Numbered from the stretch's first letter, positions 20,101 to 28,657 are shown. The stretch is DNA of 64,000 nucleotides from Luteimonas mephitis DSM 12574 (GCF_000422305.1 NZ_AULN01000017.1:124001-188000), one strand, 5' to 3'. Numbers and translations are program-made. The notes: generated by a model from the letters alone, not told the origin.

Positions 20101-21019
20101 GATCGACGACTTCGCGCCCAACCTGTCGTTCTTCTTCTCCAACGGCATGGACCCCGAGTACACCGTCATCGGCCGCGTCGCCCGCCGCATCTGGGCCCGC
20201 GCCATGCGCGAGCGCTACGGCGCCAACGAACGCAGCCAGATGATGAAGTACCACATCCAGACCAGCGGCCGCTCCCTGCATGCGCAGGAGATCCAGTTCA
20301 ACGACATCCGCACCACGCTGCAGGCCCTGTACGCCCTGTTCGACAACTGCAACAGCCTGCACACCAACGCCTACGACGAAGCCATCACCACGCCCACCGA
20401 AGAAAGCGTGCGCCGCGCCGTGGCCATCCAGATGATCATCAACAAGGAGCTGGGGCTGAACTTCAACGAGAACCCCTGGCAGGGCAGCTTCGCCGTCGAG
20501 TACCTCACCGACATCGTCGAGGAAGCCGTCTACAAGGAGTTCGAAGCCATCAGCGAGCGCGGCGGCGTGCTCGGGGCGATGGACACCATGTACCAGCGCG
20601 GGAAGATCCAGGAAGAGTCGCTCTATTACGAGCACAAGAAGCACGACGGGTCGCTGCCGCTGGTGGGGGTCAATACCTTCCTGCCGAAGGAGCACGCCGG
20701 GGAGATCGCGACCGAGATCGAGCTGATCCGGAGCACGGAAGGGGAGAAGGGGCAGCAGATCGAGAACGTGCGGGGGTGGCAGGCCTCACGGAATCCGTTG
20801 GCGCCGCGGGGGGAAACCGATCATCACCATGTCATCGAGGACGATGCCGCCGCGGCGACCGAGCCGCATGATGGGCATGGGTTGGCTTACCTGCAGAACG
20901 CGGCGCGGGAGCGGAAGAATGTGTTTGCGGCGTTGATGGAGGCGGTTAAGACGCATTCGCTGGGGCAGATCAGCCATGCGTTGTATGACGTGGGTGGGGA
21001 GTATCGGAGAAACATGTGA
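17195..21019 (+). CDS. icmF: Fused isobutyryl-CoA mutase (IcmF), B12-dependent, with repeat-derived linker insertions
   Basis: This adenosylcobalamin-dependent mutase rearranges isobutyryl-CoA/n-butyryl-CoA or similar acyl-CoAs and carries its own G-protein chaperone. Domain order defines IcmF: a B12-binding domain (residues ~25-160, [13 protein letters not shown]), a MeaB-like GTPase (~205-430, P-loop [12 protein letters not shown]) and the mutase barrel (~640-1260, [31 protein letters not shown]). The start MSTPAATAV is preceded by GGAG at 6 bases. At 1274 residues it exceeds the usual ~1100. Residues ~435-464 and ~545-601 are translations of REP-like repeats inserted in frame in the linker between GTPase and mutase. 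The stop codon overlaps the start of the next gene. Confidence 0.93.
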   Translation: MSTPAATAVEGTHLSARPDATPLRFVTAASLFDGHDAAINIMRRLIQSQGAEVIHLGHNRSVEDVVRAALQEDADAIALSSYQGGHVEYMKYMVDMLRERGAAHIRVVGGGGGTITPEEIRELEAYGVERIYHPNDGMKLGLVEMIEDVIARVGKARDARAGEAREPATTRPALEDEIAIGRVLSAIEDGAYSESELALLRKQWAAGAAGHDGPTPVIGITGTGGAGKSSVTDELLNRFLASFPQMRMAVISVDPTRRRTGGALLGDRIRMNSLRSHRVYMRSMATRRQNVATNAVLKDCIAFLKGLGYDLVIVETAGIGQSDSEIVDLVDFPMYVMTSDYGAASQLEKIDMIDFAELIVLNKYDRRGAEDALRDVRKQWKRNRVAFKTADEDVPVYPTIASQFNDPGISWMFVNLCRLLREKLHLGPDAPDNAPVGAASAASSSAGTHQDQKLAAEAAPTRAGGINWMPMLDTTLKEPRATVLIPGARVRYLAEIAEQGRAINASIERQAEAADRAQACWQALQELEDPRLPRQLDLYHANLLLPPGEGARRADEGKNDQVATNDPHDGTNVPSSVASRHSRSEALRGQALLPEGEGKAPDRSLLTLRQRYNDALQSLASESLKLLRDWPQRLKSITDDTTAYEVRGKQIKVENYRESLSHQKVPKIAAPTYKSWGELLTFLGKENLPGSYPYTGGVYPYRRTGEDPIRMFAGEGTPERTNRRFHYLSVGQPAARLSTAFDSVTLYGEDPAPRPDIYGKIGNSGVNIPTLDDMKKLYSGFDLCAPTTSVSMTINGPAPMILAMFMNTAVDQQVEKYLKEDDARWAAAQKKIDAFFEGRQRPQYHGDLPPTNDGLGLGLLGITGNQLVDADTYARIKAQTLKTVRGTVQADILKEDQAQNTCIFSTEFALRMMGDIQQYFVDHGVRNFYSVSISGYHIAEAGANPISQLAFTLSNGFTIVEYYLARGMKIDDFAPNLSFFFSNGMDPEYTVIGRVARRIWARAMRERYGANERSQMMKYHIQTSGRSLHAQEIQFNDIRTTLQALYALFDNCNSLHTNAYDEAITTPTEESVRRAVAIQMIINKELGLNFNENPWQGSFAVEYLTDIVEEAVYKEFEAISERGGVLGAMDTMYQRGKIQEESLYYEHKKHDGSLPLVGVNTFLPKEHAGEIATEIELIRSTEGEKGQQIENVRGWQASRNPLAPRGETDHHHVIEDDAAAATEPHDGHGLAYLQNAARERKNVFAALMEAVKTHSLGQISHALYDVGGEYRRNM
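18500..18576. repeat. REP pair inserted inside the icmF coding sequence
   Basis: A GTAGGAGCGGCTTCAGCCGC unit and its reverse complement face each other across ~30 bp within an open frame. They are translated as an Ala/Ser/Glu-rich linker. The same family lies at 12801 and 16942. Confidence 0.9.
18823..18988. repeat. Second repeat family inserted inside icmF
   Basis: Arms CTTCTCCCTCCGGGAGAAGG (18824-18843) and CTTCTCCCGGAGGGAGAAGG (18968-18987) enclose GGCGGATGAGGGA and its reverse complement TCCCTCATCCGTC. This is the classic layout of a dispersed pseudomonad/xanthomonad palindrome. The reading frame stays open through all of it. Confidence 0.88.
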
Positions 21020-22761
21020 TGCGCCGAGCAGATCGGGAATGCGTCGGAAATCCGATTGCGCTGATGTTGTCCCGATTCCTTCAAAGCCAAGAGCAAAATA
21101 CGATTCTGATTCGCGGCCCGTGGGGAGTCGGCAAGACGTATGCAGTAACAGCGTTTGTCGACAGCTTCAACTTTGACCAATCCCCAAGTTTGGTAGCTCG
21201 TTCATACGTTTCTTTGTTCGGCAAGCAGACCATTTCTGCAGTTCAGCGCGAAATATTCTCGGCAGCGCAACAAGTTGGGCCTGACGATGGCATTCGAACA
21301 AGGCTTGGCTTGGCCGCACACAAGTTGATCCAGCTAGAGAAGTACGTAGCGCAATCGAAGCTTCAAAGAACGTGGAGATGGCTGGGTTCAAAGCTTGGTC
21401 AGGTTCAGGCTCCGTGGGTCGGTGAACTAGGTGCAATGATGAGCCAAGGAAATTATGGGCTTGTCGATGGATTTCTAGTCACCATTGACGATCTGGAGAG
21501 AAGATCAGCATCAGTATCTTTGAGGGATACTCTGGGGCTTGCCGACGAACTGGCTTCCCATCGAAATTGTAAGGTCATCGTCATCTGCAATGAAGACGCG
21601 TTAGACGAGCACGACCAGAGGGTTCTTGCCGAGTACAAAGAGAAGGTCTTTGATCTTGAGATTCTTTTTGCGCGAAGTCCGAAAGACATCGCAAGTATCG
21701 GCTTGCCAAATAAATGCTCGCATAGAGATGTTTCCGAAAGCATTCTTGAAAAACTTGGTATCTCAAACATCAGAGTTGCAAAGCGATACGCATTCCTGGT
21801 TGATCAAGTTTGGCCGGACCTGGAACGTGCCGATCCCAGAATATCGCAAGAAGTTCTTGGGCACATTGCGATCCTGACTTGGGCCCGCTATGACTCGACA
21901 GCAAAGATTCCTCAGGAGAGATTGGGTTATCTCGCATCTGAGTCGTCGTGGATGGCATCAGCTATGCGAGATCGGGAGGAAGAAAAGGCGGAATGGGAGA
22001 TCAACTGGGAGGCGGCGGCGGAGGCGTTAGAGTTTTCGCCTGAGGCATACGATGCAGCGTTAGTTGAGTACCTGCGCACCGGAATCTGGATTCCAGGTGC
22101 TATTTCGCTAGAGCTCAAGAGTAAGGGCGAGAATCTTCAGAAGCTGGAGGCTGCCGAGTCCATGAGGGCTGCTTGGCGCCTCTACTCCGACAGTTTCAAT
22201 CCGGATCACGCAGATTTCGTTGCGGCGCTTATCGGTGCAGTCGACAGGCACCTAATACAAATCTCGCCTAGAGATGTGGATAGCGCATTTCATGCGCTGG
22301 AGGATCTCGGTGTTGATTTCAGTGACCTTGCGCAAAGGTACGTTGCGGCTGCCCGAGAACAGATTGAGGCAGCGGCGCGAGAGGATTGGCCCTTTGAAGA
22401 TTTTAAGTCAAACGCACTTCGCCCCTTGATTCAGGCGGCGAGGAATGTCGACAAGGTGCTTCCTACCATCGATGCTGCGCTGGAACGTATTTCGATTGAT
22501 CGTTCTTGGTCAGAAGAGGACATTCTGGCCCTGGATGCATGCACTGAGGATGACCTGTTTGAGTGGATGAAGTCCGCGCCAGAGAATCTGCCTACCAAGA
22601 TTCGTAGAGGTTTGTTGTTTCTTGGTTCGCAGAAATCGGATGCTCGCTATCCGAATATTGGAGAGAAAGCGAAGAAGGCATTGGAGAGAATGGCGGGAAC
22701 GAGCGAGTTGAATCGAATTCGTATTGAGAACATGTTCAATATCAAGCTTGAAAGGGAGTGA
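21019..22761 (+). CDS. P-loop NTPase of KAP-like type, lower GC, coupled to icmF
   Basis: This ~580-residue protein has a Walker A motif GPWGVGKT near residue 33-40 and a Walker B strand FLVTIDDLERR (about 155), followed by the sensor-like KVIVICNEDAL. A helical C-terminal region follows. The pattern (short N-terminus, GPWGSGKT-like loop, DDLER) resembles KAP-type P-loop NTPases, several of which are linked to phage defence or mobile islands. Base composition is clearly lower in GC and codon use more relaxed than the neighbours, implying transfer. The start overlaps the icmF stop (TGATG); a GTG at 21016 is equally possible. Function is unknown. Confidence 0.75.
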   Translation: MRRADRECVGNPIALMLSRFLQSQEQNTILIRGPWGVGKTYAVTAFVDSFNFDQSPSLVARSYVSLFGKQTISAVQREIFSAAQQVGPDDGIRTRLGLAAHKLIQLEKYVAQSKLQRTWRWLGSKLGQVQAPWVGELGAMMSQGNYGLVDGFLVTIDDLERRSASVSLRDTLGLADELASHRNCKVIVICNEDALDEHDQRVLAEYKEKVFDLEILFARSPKDIASIGLPNKCSHRDVSESILEKLGISNIRVAKRYAFLVDQVWPDLERADPRISQEVLGHIAILTWARYDSTAKIPQERLGYLASESSWMASAMRDREEEKAEWEINWEAAAEALEFSPEAYDAALVEYLRTGIWIPGAISLELKSKGENLQKLEAAESMRAAWRLYSDSFNPDHADFVAALIGAVDRHLIQISPRDVDSAFHALEDLGVDFSDLAQRYVAAAREQIEAAAREDWPFEDFKSNALRPLIQAARNVDKVLPTIDAALERISIDRSWSEEDILALDACTEDDLFEWMKSAPENLPTKIRRGLLFLGSQKSDARYPNIGEKAKKALERMAGTSELNRIRIENMFNIKLERE

Positions 22762-22818
22762 GCAGAGGATATCTGGCCGCGAAGAACGGGGGTAAGAACG
22801 GTAAGAACGGGGTCAGGT

Positions 22819-23500
22819 TCACTTATCAGATGAAATGACTCTGCGCGGCCGATGCGCGGGCCGGGTGCCGGCGAAGCGTTGGGTCTTGGCTTCAACCATG
22901 GCGCGGAAGTCGTCGCGGCCCCAGGCGCGTTGCTGCTGCAGGTAGTGACGGACCTCGGCGAGCAGGTCGTCCGGGAGGGCCTCGTCCAGTAGGCAGCGGT
23001 ACGCGGCGGTGCGCTCGGCCTCCGTGGTGCCGAGGGCGCGCCACGCCGGATGGGGTGAAAGGCCCGAGTGCGGACGCCGCCCGAGGTTGGCGGCGCAGCT
23101 GGACCAGCGATACGCGGCAGGATCATCCGTCATGCGTGCCCGGACCGGATTGAGCTCGATGTAGCGGTAGCAGGCAAGAACGTAGCGTTCGCTATCCACG
23201 AGGCACGCCTTGTAGCGCCCCTCCCACAGAGTGCCGCTGCGCCCGTGCCTGGCATTGAACAGGCCGACGTACCGGCGCCCGAGTCGCTGCATCATCCGAC
23301 CGATGTCGCCGGTGGCCGCTGGCGTCGCCAGCAGGTGCACGTGGTTGTCCATCAGGACATAGGCATGGAGGCGCACGCCGCTGGCCGGGAGCAGTTCGCG
23401 CAACAGTTGCAGGTAGCGCAGCCGGTCGCCGTCATTGAGGAAGCAGGGCAGGCGGTTGTTGCCGCGCTGCACGATGTGCTGCGGGATCCCGGCCAAAGAA
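22819..23500 (-). pseudogene. RAYT transposase 1, start codon lost (5' end joined to another element)
   Basis: The readable frame encodes a REP-associated tyrosine transposase (Y1/HUH family) from SLAGIPQHIVQRGNN through the metal-binding HVHLL motif and YRYIELNPVRAR to a terminal ...ISSDK. The expected leader (MPRQPR-type) is missing. The sequence switches abruptly at ~23500 to the terminal repeat GGGGCCAGGTGTACTTAC and then to another RAYT. The frame stays open upstream to 23613 in sequence antisense or out of frame to RAYT 2, giving a chimeric ORF. The 3' end overlaps the terminal repeat GGGGTCAGGTTCACTTA (22809-22825), which supplies the stop codon. Confidence 0.8.
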
Positions 23501-23515
23501 CGGGGCCAGGTGTAC

Positions 23516-23980
23516 TTACTTCGCCTCGTTCGGCCTCTGGCGTGGGCGATGCGCAGGGCGGGCAGAAGCGAAGCGTCGGGTCTTTGCTTCGACCATGGCC
23601 TTGAAGGCATCACGGCCCAGTGCGCGTTGTTGTTGGAGATAAAGGCGAATCTCTGCCAATTGCTCCGGCGGCAGGGCTTCTTCGAGGATCCGGCGCCAAG
23701 CTTCCTGGCGTTCGGCCTGGTTGCCGCCGAGGCCTTGCCAGGCCGGATGTTCGCAGAGGCTGGAAGCGGGGCGTTGGCCCAAGTAGGCCGGGCAGCTGGA
23801 CCAGCGATAGGTTGCCGGATCGTCGGTCAAGCGGGCGCGGACGGGGTTGAGCTCGATGTAGCGATGGCAGCGCAACACGTAGTCCTCGCTGTCGACAAGG
23901 CAAGCCTTGTATCGGCCCTCCCACAGGCTTCCGGTGCGGCCATGCCGCGCATTGAACAGGCCTACATAGTTCGTTCCGAG
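23516..23980 (-). pseudogene. RAYT transposase 2, N-terminally truncated
   Basis: Only the C-terminal two-thirds remain, from YVGLFNARHGRTGSLWEGR through YIELNPVRARLTDDP to RPAHRPRQRPNEAK. The HUH-containing N-terminal part is gone. The break at ~23980 coincides with the start of the duplicated 5' segment of RAYT 3, so a later insertion or deletion removed it. The sequence is close to RAYT 1 and to fragments near 30.45-30.64 kb. Confidence 0.82.
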
Positions 23981-23981
23981 C

Positions 23982-24238
23982 AATCAAAGGGGACGGAGGT
24001 AATTAAGCGGCAGTTCCCTACGCGGACTTGAGTGGTTGCCCGAGGGTCAAGACGTTGGCAAGCGGGCAGGGTGTGGTACACCCGATCCGGAACTTGTCGA
24101 TGCCCCGCCGAAATCAAAGGGGACGGAGGTAATTAAGCGGCAGTTCCCTACGCGGACTTGAGTGGTTGCCCGAGGGTCAAGGCGTTGGCAAGCGGGCAGG
24201 GTGGGTACACCCGATCCGGAACTTGTCGATGCCCCGCC
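23982..24238. repeat. Tandem duplication of ~127 bp carrying the 5' end of RAYT 3
   Basis: 23982-24109 and 24112-24238 are nearly identical (one base change and a one-base indel). Each starts with GGGGACGGAGGTAATTAAG and ends with the RAYT start codon ATGCCCCGCC. Only the second copy continues into a gene. Confidence 0.92.
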
Positions 24239-24930
24239 AACCCCGCCTTGAGCTTCCCGGCGTGCCGATGCACGTCACCCAGCGCGGTGTGAATCGCTGC
24301 GCGATCTTCCTGGACGACACCGACCGCCATCACTACCGTCGCCTGCTGCGCGCAGCCTGTCATGCCTATGACGTCCGGGTGCACGCCTTCGTGCTCATGG
24401 ACAATCATGTGCATCTTCTGGTGTCGTCGTGTGTGGCGGGCGCGGTTTCGAACATGATGCGAGGCGCGGGCCAGGCGTATGTGCAAGCGTTCAACGCCCG
24501 GCATGGGCGATGTGGCACCTTGTGGCAGGGCCGATTCAAGTCGTGCCTGGTCGATAGCGAGCGGTATCTGCTCACCGTGCTGCGCTATATCGAGTTGAAC
24601 CCGGTGCGCGCGGCGATGGTGGCGTTGCCGGAGGACTACCGCTGGTCGAGCGTGCACACGCATCTGGGCATGGCGAACGATCCGCTTCTGACGCCGCATC
24701 CGGTCTACATGGGGCTGGGTGACGATCCGGACTCCCGTGCAGCCGTTTATCGATCCTGGCTGCGGAGCGCAATGGATGACGAGGCGCTGGCGAGCGTGAG
24801 GCGACATCTCGCGCAGGAGCGGGTTCTGGGCGACCTGCGGTTCCAGGCGATGGTGGAGAAGGCGCTCAATCGCCCGGTCATCTGCCGTCCGCGAGGACGT
24901 CCTGCGATCGCGAAGAACCAGATGGATTAA
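24229..24930 (+). CDS. RAYT 3: intact REP-associated tyrosine transposase
   Basis: This 233-residue Y1 transposase of the IS200/REP-associated class appears complete: MPRQPRLELPGVPMHVTQRG start, HUH metal site in MDNHVHLLV, GTLWQGRFKSCLVDSE, and the tyrosine segment LRYIELNPVRAAMV. It has a basic tail RPRGRPAIAKNQ. Such enzymes nick single-stranded DNA at REP hairpins. The left end GGGGACGGAGGTAATTAAG (23989 and 24119) and right end ATTAATTACCCCGTCCCC (24926-24943, overlapping the stop codon) form an imperfect inverted repeat, so the element is delimited. It is the only RAYT here with no visible defect. Confidence 0.88.
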   Translation: MPRQPRLELPGVPMHVTQRGVNRCAIFLDDTDRHHYRRLLRAACHAYDVRVHAFVLMDNHVHLLVSSCVAGAVSNMMRGAGQAYVQAFNARHGRCGTLWQGRFKSCLVDSERYLLTVLRYIELNPVRAAMVALPEDYRWSSVHTHLGMANDPLLTPHPVYMGLGDDPDSRAAVYRSWLRSAMDDEALASVRRHLAQERVLGDLRFQAMVEKALNRPVICRPRGRPAIAKNQMD

Positions 24931-24974
24931 TTACCCCGTCCCCGCTTGCGGTCCCCGTTTGCCCGCCTTTGCGC

Positions 24975-25676
24975 TCACACCACCGCACCGAACAGCTTGC
25001 CGATGCCGGCGGTCAATGCTAGCGCGAGCGCGCCCCAGAAGGTCACGCGCAGTGTCGCCTTCAGCACGTCCGCGCCACCCGCGCGAGCGCCGATCGCGCC
25101 GAGCAGGGCCAGGAACAGGAGGGAGGCGACGGACACGCCGAGCACCAGCGCCGGGCGCGGCACCAGCGTCACCATCGCCAACGGCATCGCGGCCCCCACG
25201 GCGAAGGTCGCGGCCGAGGTCATCGCTGCCTGGATGGGCCGCGCCTTGGTCACTTCGGAGATCCCGAGTTCGTCGCGAGCGTGGGCCTCCAGCGCATCCT
25301 TCGCCATCAGCTGGTCGGCGACCTGCAGCGCCAGGTCGGGGGCGACCCCGCGGGCGACGTAGATCTTCGCCAGTTCCTCCCGCTCGAACGCGGGCTGGGA
25401 GGCGAGCTCGGCCCGCTCGCGGGCGAGATCCGCCCGCTCGGTGTCGGACTGCGAGCTGACCGACACGTACTCGCCTGCCGCCATCGACATGGCGCCGGCG
25501 ACCAGGCCCGCCACGCCAGCCACGAGCACCTCGGAGGTGGCGGCCGAGGCCGCCGCCACGCCGACGATCAGGCTGGCGGTCGAAACGATGCCGTCGTTGG
25601 CGCCCAGCACGGCGGCACGCAGCCAGCCAATGCGCGACACCAGATGGGATTCGGGATGTGTGCGGATGCGCGACAT
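24975..25676 (-). CDS. VIT1/CCC1-family iron/manganese transporter
   Basis: This 233-residue membrane protein has the VIT family layout. Helix 1 begins GWLRAAVLGANDGIVSTASL, whose GANDGI(V)S motif is diagnostic. It is followed by AGMSMAAGEYVSVSSQ-like residues (GAMSMAAGEYVSVSS), a central charged helical domain (ERADLARERAEL) that binds metal in plant VIT1, and three more C-terminal helices. Homologues move Fe2+ or Mn2+ out of the cytosol. It lies between two RAYT elements, opposite in strand to RAYT 3, and has no operon partner. The direction and metal are inferred from the family. Confidence 0.9.
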   Translation of the reverse strand: MSRIRTHPESHLVSRIGWLRAAVLGANDGIVSTASLIVGVAAASAATSEVLVAGVAGLVAGAMSMAAGEYVSVSSQSDTERADLARERAELASQPAFEREELAKIYVARGVAPDLALQVADQLMAKDALEAHARDELGISEVTKARPIQAAMTSAATFAVGAAMPLAMVTLVPRPALVLGVSVASLLFLALLGAIGARAGGADVLKATLRVTFWGALALALTAGIGKLFGAVV

Positions 25677-25786
25677 GACGGTTCCTGGTCGGTTTCCGTG
25701 GCGATGTTACGCCCCGGTCGGTGTCGGGAAACAGCGGAAAGCTGCCAGGGACAATGGCCGATCCGCGCCCGCCCAGAACCAAAACA

Positions 25787-26616
25787 GGGGTCAGAGTGCA
25801 CTTTCTCCGACTCGGGTGAGCCACTAGCCCTCGTTGCGAGGCCTGCCGATCTTTCTCGGGCCGACCGTGCGGCTTAGCTGGGCTTCGATGGCTCGGCGGA
25901 ACCGGTCTGGTCCGTAGAGGTGCTGTCGTTGCAGGTGCAGGCGGATGGCGTCGGTTTCTTAAGGATCCACGGTCTCCATCACCAGTGTTCGCCATGCGCG
26001 GCGACGCGCGGCCTGATCATGTCCCAACTCAAGCCAGGCGCGGTGGGGATGCAAGAGCGGATCGTGGGCTGGCGAAGCGTTGCCGGTATGGCTTGACCAG
26101 CGGTAGTGGGCCGGGTCTGACACCATGCGGGCGCGCACCGGGTTGAGTTCGATGTAGCGCTGGCAGCGCAGGAAATATTGTTCGTCCGCCACCGGGCAAG
26201 CCTTGTAGCGGCCTTCCCACAACGTGCCGGTGCGGTGGTAGCGGTCGTTGACGTAACGCACGTAGCGCCGACCGAGCGCCTGCATCATCTTCCCAATCTG
26301 GCCCGCGGCCATTGGCGTCACCAGCAGATGGACATGGTTGGTCATCAGCATGTAGGCGTGCACGCTGCAGTGTTCACGACTGGCGATTTCCCGCAGGTCC
26401 TGCAGGTAGCGGATGTAGTCGATCGCGTTGAAGAAGCACGGGTTCCGGTCGTTGCCGCGTTGGACGATGTGTTGCGGAATTCCGGGCAGGTCGATGCGTG
26501 GTTGGCGGGGCATGGTCGCGTCCTTGCGATGGTGTTTCCATAGCATGGCCGCCACGCGTTGCCGACGCGACCAGGCAATGCCGTTGCGGATTGTAGGGAA
26601 AGTCCACTCTGACCCC
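25787..26616. mobile_element. RAYT 4 element delimited by terminal inverted repeats
   Basis: GGGGTCAGAGTGCACTTT (25787-25804) and AAAGTCCACTCTGACCCC (26599-26616) are inverted copies of each other with one mismatch. They bracket the RAYT 4 gene. The same 18-mer family recurs at the edges of other elements and fragments in this window. Confidence 0.85.
25824..26513 (-). pseudogene. RAYT 4: transposase interrupted by a single in-frame stop codon
   Basis: From ATG 26513 the frame reads MPRQPRIDLPGIPQHIVQRGND, HUH motif TNHVHLLV and RYIELNPVRARM, up to a TAA at 25959-25961 after ...METVDP (184 residues). The same frame then continues without further stops through ETDAIRLHLQRQHLYG and GPRKIGRPRNEG to TAG at 25824. 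This exactly matches the expected C-terminus of the family. A single base change (GAA to TAA would fit) therefore turned a ~229-residue gene into a pseudogene or a shortened protein. The catalytic part is upstream of the stop, so some activity is conceivable. Confidence 0.85.
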
Positions 26617-26648
26617 GGTTTCTGCCCGCGGATTTCCATTGACAACTG

Positions 26649-26689
26649 GTTTCCTGGGAAACTAACATCATTCATGTTTCCATGGAAAC
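26649..26689. promoter_or_regulatory. Two palindromic operators for the adjacent MarR regulator
   Basis: GTTTCCTGGGAAAC (26649-26662) and GTTTCCATGGAAAC (26676-26689, perfect palindrome) lie with centres 27 bp apart. The second contains the proposed start codon of the MarR gene, so repressor binding would block initiation. A related TTCCTGGAAAC occurs at 27188-27198, just before the DUF1398 gene. Confidence 0.75.
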
Positions 26690-27161
26690 CAGAATGCGCA
26701 AATCCCAAGAACCCGCTCCCAGCCAGCTCGACGATCATTTCGGCTACTGGCTGCGCTTCGTTTCCAACCACGTCTCCCGCCGCTTCCAGCAGTTGCTGGC
26801 AGCCGAGGGGACTTCGGTGGCGGAGTGGGTCGCCTTGCGCGTGCTGTTCGAGCAAGTCGAGACCAGCCATGCAGATCTGATCCAGCGTCTCGGGACGACC
26901 AAGGGGGCCGCTTCCAAGATCGTCAGTCGTCTGGAGGAAGGGGGATTGGCGAAGCGACGGACCGTCGGGAACGCCCAGCGCGGGCAAGTGCTCAGCCTCA
27001 CGCGCAAGGGGAAGGCGCTGGTGCCGCGCCTGGCCACATTGGCCGACCAGAACGACGCGCATTTCTTCGGGCATCTGTCGGTGACGCAACGCAAGGCGCT
27101 CCGCGACATCTTGAAGACCCTGGTCACGCTTCATCAGCTCCGGGAAGTTCCCGTGACCTGA
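26682..27161 (+). CDS. MarR-family transcriptional regulator
   Basis: This 159-residue winged-helix regulator has YWLRFVSNHVSRRFQQLLA as the dimerisation helix, HADLIQRLGTTKGAASKIVSRLEEGGLAKR as the DNA-binding helix-turn-helix and GQVLSLTRKGKALVPRLATLA as the wing and C-terminal helix. The first ATG (26682) lies inside a perfect palindrome; a second in-frame ATG at 26694 would clear most of it. The two upstream palindromes and a third copy before the next gene suggest autoregulation and control of the DUF1398 gene 41 bp downstream. The ligand is unknown. Confidence 0.88.
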   Translation: METRMRKSQEPAPSQLDDHFGYWLRFVSNHVSRRFQQLLAAEGTSVAEWVALRVLFEQVETSHADLIQRLGTTKGAASKIVSRLEEGGLAKRRTVGNAQRGQVLSLTRKGKALVPRLATLADQNDAHFFGHLSVTQRKALRDILKTLVTLHQLREVPVT

Positions 27162-27202
27162 GTATCCCCTGTGTCTTTCCTTCTTCCTTCCTGGAAACAC
27201 CA

Positions 27203-27598
27203 ATGAACGAATCCACTCAATCGATCATCCGCGAAACGGCAAGGGCTTCTGCAGAAGGTCGCATCCATTTCGGTCAAGTCATCGCCCAGCTCGTGTCTGC
27301 GGGCGTCGAGTCCTACTCGGCCGATTTCCGCGCCCACCGCACTGCCTACTACCTGCCGGACGGGCAGATACTGGACGTTCCGCTGGACATGCCGAAGGTC
27401 GCCATCGCCAACGACTTCGACGCACAGGCGCTGCAGGCCGCGATCCGCGGCGCGCAGCGAGGCGAGGTGATGTACCCGGAGTTCAAGCGCTTGAGCTGCG
27501 CGGCGGGCTGCGTCGGCTATATGGTCTGGATCGCGGGACGGCACGTCACCTACTTCGGTCGCCGTGGCGAAACCCACATCGAGAAGTTTCCCGACTGA
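27203..27598 (+). CDS. DUF1398-family protein, likely under the upstream MarR regulator
   Basis: This 131-residue protein matches DUF1398 (YbcV-like). It has an N-terminal helix, then ARASAEGRIHFGQVIAQLVSAGVESYSADFR, TAYYLPDGQ and FKRLSCAAGCVGYMVWIAGRHVTYFGRRGETHIEKFP. The biochemical role of the family is not established; E. coli YbcV is a structural-genomics protein. The gene follows the MarR regulator by 41 bp on the same strand. A palindrome of the same type as the MarR operators is just upstream of it, so the pair is probably an operon or a regulator-target pair. Confidence 0.85.
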   Translation: MNESTQSIIRETARASAEGRIHFGQVIAQLVSAGVESYSADFRAHRTAYYLPDGQILDVPLDMPKVAIANDFDAQALQAAIRGAQRGEVMYPEFKRLSCAAGCVGYMVWIAGRHVTYFGRRGETHIEKFPD

Positions 27599-27710
27599 GC
27601 TTCGTGGAAAAGAGCGTCAGGACAACGCCTGGCTCGGATGCGCGGGGCGGGCGAAACGAAGCGCCGGATCGTTGGGTCGACCATGCAGGAGCGAGGCCGG
27701 ATTCACAACC

Positions 27711-28004
27711 GTGCCGTCTGGTGCACCCGGTGCCCCTCCCGCCGACGAACCTGCCTGGCCGCAAGCCGTCCGCAATGCGCTGAAGGGACCGGCACAGGAA
27801 GCGCGTATCGACAAGGCGCTTTCGGACGCGGGGATCGAGGGAAACCGGAGCTCATGCTACGAGGTGCGGGAGGGCGCGGACCTGTCGTGCCCGGATGGCA
27901 ACCTGTACCGCACACGGCATACGGTCGACCACGGCGACGGAACGTCCGACACTTGGTACACGGACTGGAGTTGCTACCGACCCGATTATTCGAGGTGCAA
28001 CTGA
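27711..28004 (+). CDS. Small cysteine-containing hypothetical protein (doubtful)
   Basis: A frame with possible GTG start at 27711 encodes about 97 residues. The C-terminal half is gene-like: CYEVREGADLSCPDGNLYR, then HGDGTSDTWYTDWSCYRPDYSRCN, with five cysteines suggesting an exported, disulfide-bonded protein. No signal peptide is attached and there is no good ribosome site. The 110 bp before it resemble the degenerate 3' ends of RAYT elements, so the true 5' end may have been replaced by an insertion. I do not recognise a family. Confidence 0.35.
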   Translation: MPSGAPGAPPADEPAWPQAVRNALKGPAQEARIDKALSDAGIEGNRSSCYEVREGADLSCPDGNLYRTRHTVDHGDGTSDTWYTDWSCYRPDYSRCN

Positions 28005-28124
28005 CGCGGCGATCCGCGGCGGCGCCACAGCCCAACGATAACAGCGTCAGGCCCTGGTCGGATGACGTGGCCTTTTCGCTGGCGACCCTGTGCCCGCCAG
28101 CGCGACGCGGCGGTTCGCCTCCGG

Positions 28125-28580
28125 TCAGGCGTCCGCTGGGGGCTCCAGTTCCAGGGCGTCGGCGAACCTGCGCATGAGCGTTACGAAGACATCGAGCTCG
28201 TCCCGGCTCCAGTCCTTGAACACGCCCTGCGCCATCTTTTCGCGCGCAACGTCGATGCGGTTGGTCATCGCCTTTCCCTTCGCGGAAATGACGGCTTCGC
28301 GCACGCGGCGATCGAGCGCGCCCTCGCGGCGCTTCACCAGCCCGAGGCTTTCGAGCCTGGCCACCTGACGGCTGACGGTGGTGTGATCGCGCCCTGACCG
28401 TTCGGCCAGTTCCACCACGCCGATCGGGCCCAGCCGCTCGATGCTGACCAGGATGGAAAACAGCGCACGATCCAGGCGAATGCCGGCGGCCTTGATCATC
28501 CTGTCGTCGTTCCGCGGGCGATTCATCGTGCTGACGATGCTGATCAGCGCCCCGTGCAACTCCTTCATGCGTTCGGACAT
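28125..28580 (-). CDS. MarR-family regulator divergent from a FAD monooxygenase
   Basis: This 151-residue regulator starts at MSERMKELHG. The recognisable core is DRALFSILVSIERLGPIGVVELAERSG, then the recognition helix HTTVSRQVARLESLGLVKRR and the wing DRRVREAVISAKGKAM. The length and layout fit MarR. It is divergent from the monooxygenase at 28658, with a 77-bp spacer holding two TGCA..TGCA palindromes. It most likely represses that gene and itself, with relief by a small aromatic or other substrate of the enzyme (inference). Confidence 0.88.
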   Translation of the reverse strand: MSERMKELHGALISIVSTMNRPRNDDRMIKAAGIRLDRALFSILVSIERLGPIGVVELAERSGRDHTTVSRQVARLESLGLVKRREGALDRRVREAVISAKGKAMTNRIDVAREKMAQGVFKDWSRDELDVFVTLMRRFADALELEPPADA

Positions 28581-28581
28581 G

Positions 28582-28643
28582 TGTGCATCTTGCACATTCT
28601 TTTTCGCCGGCATACCATGCTTCCCATTGCGTGCATGTTGCAC
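28582..28643. promoter_or_regulatory. Divergent promoter region with two TGCA-type operators
   Basis: TGTGCATCTTGCACA (28582-28596) abuts the MarR start codon. GTGCATGTTGCAC (28631-28643) lies 14 bp before the monooxygenase start. Both are odd-centred palindromes of the same motif, one for each gene. Confidence 0.75.
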
Positions 28644-28657
28644 ATATTGGAGCAAGC

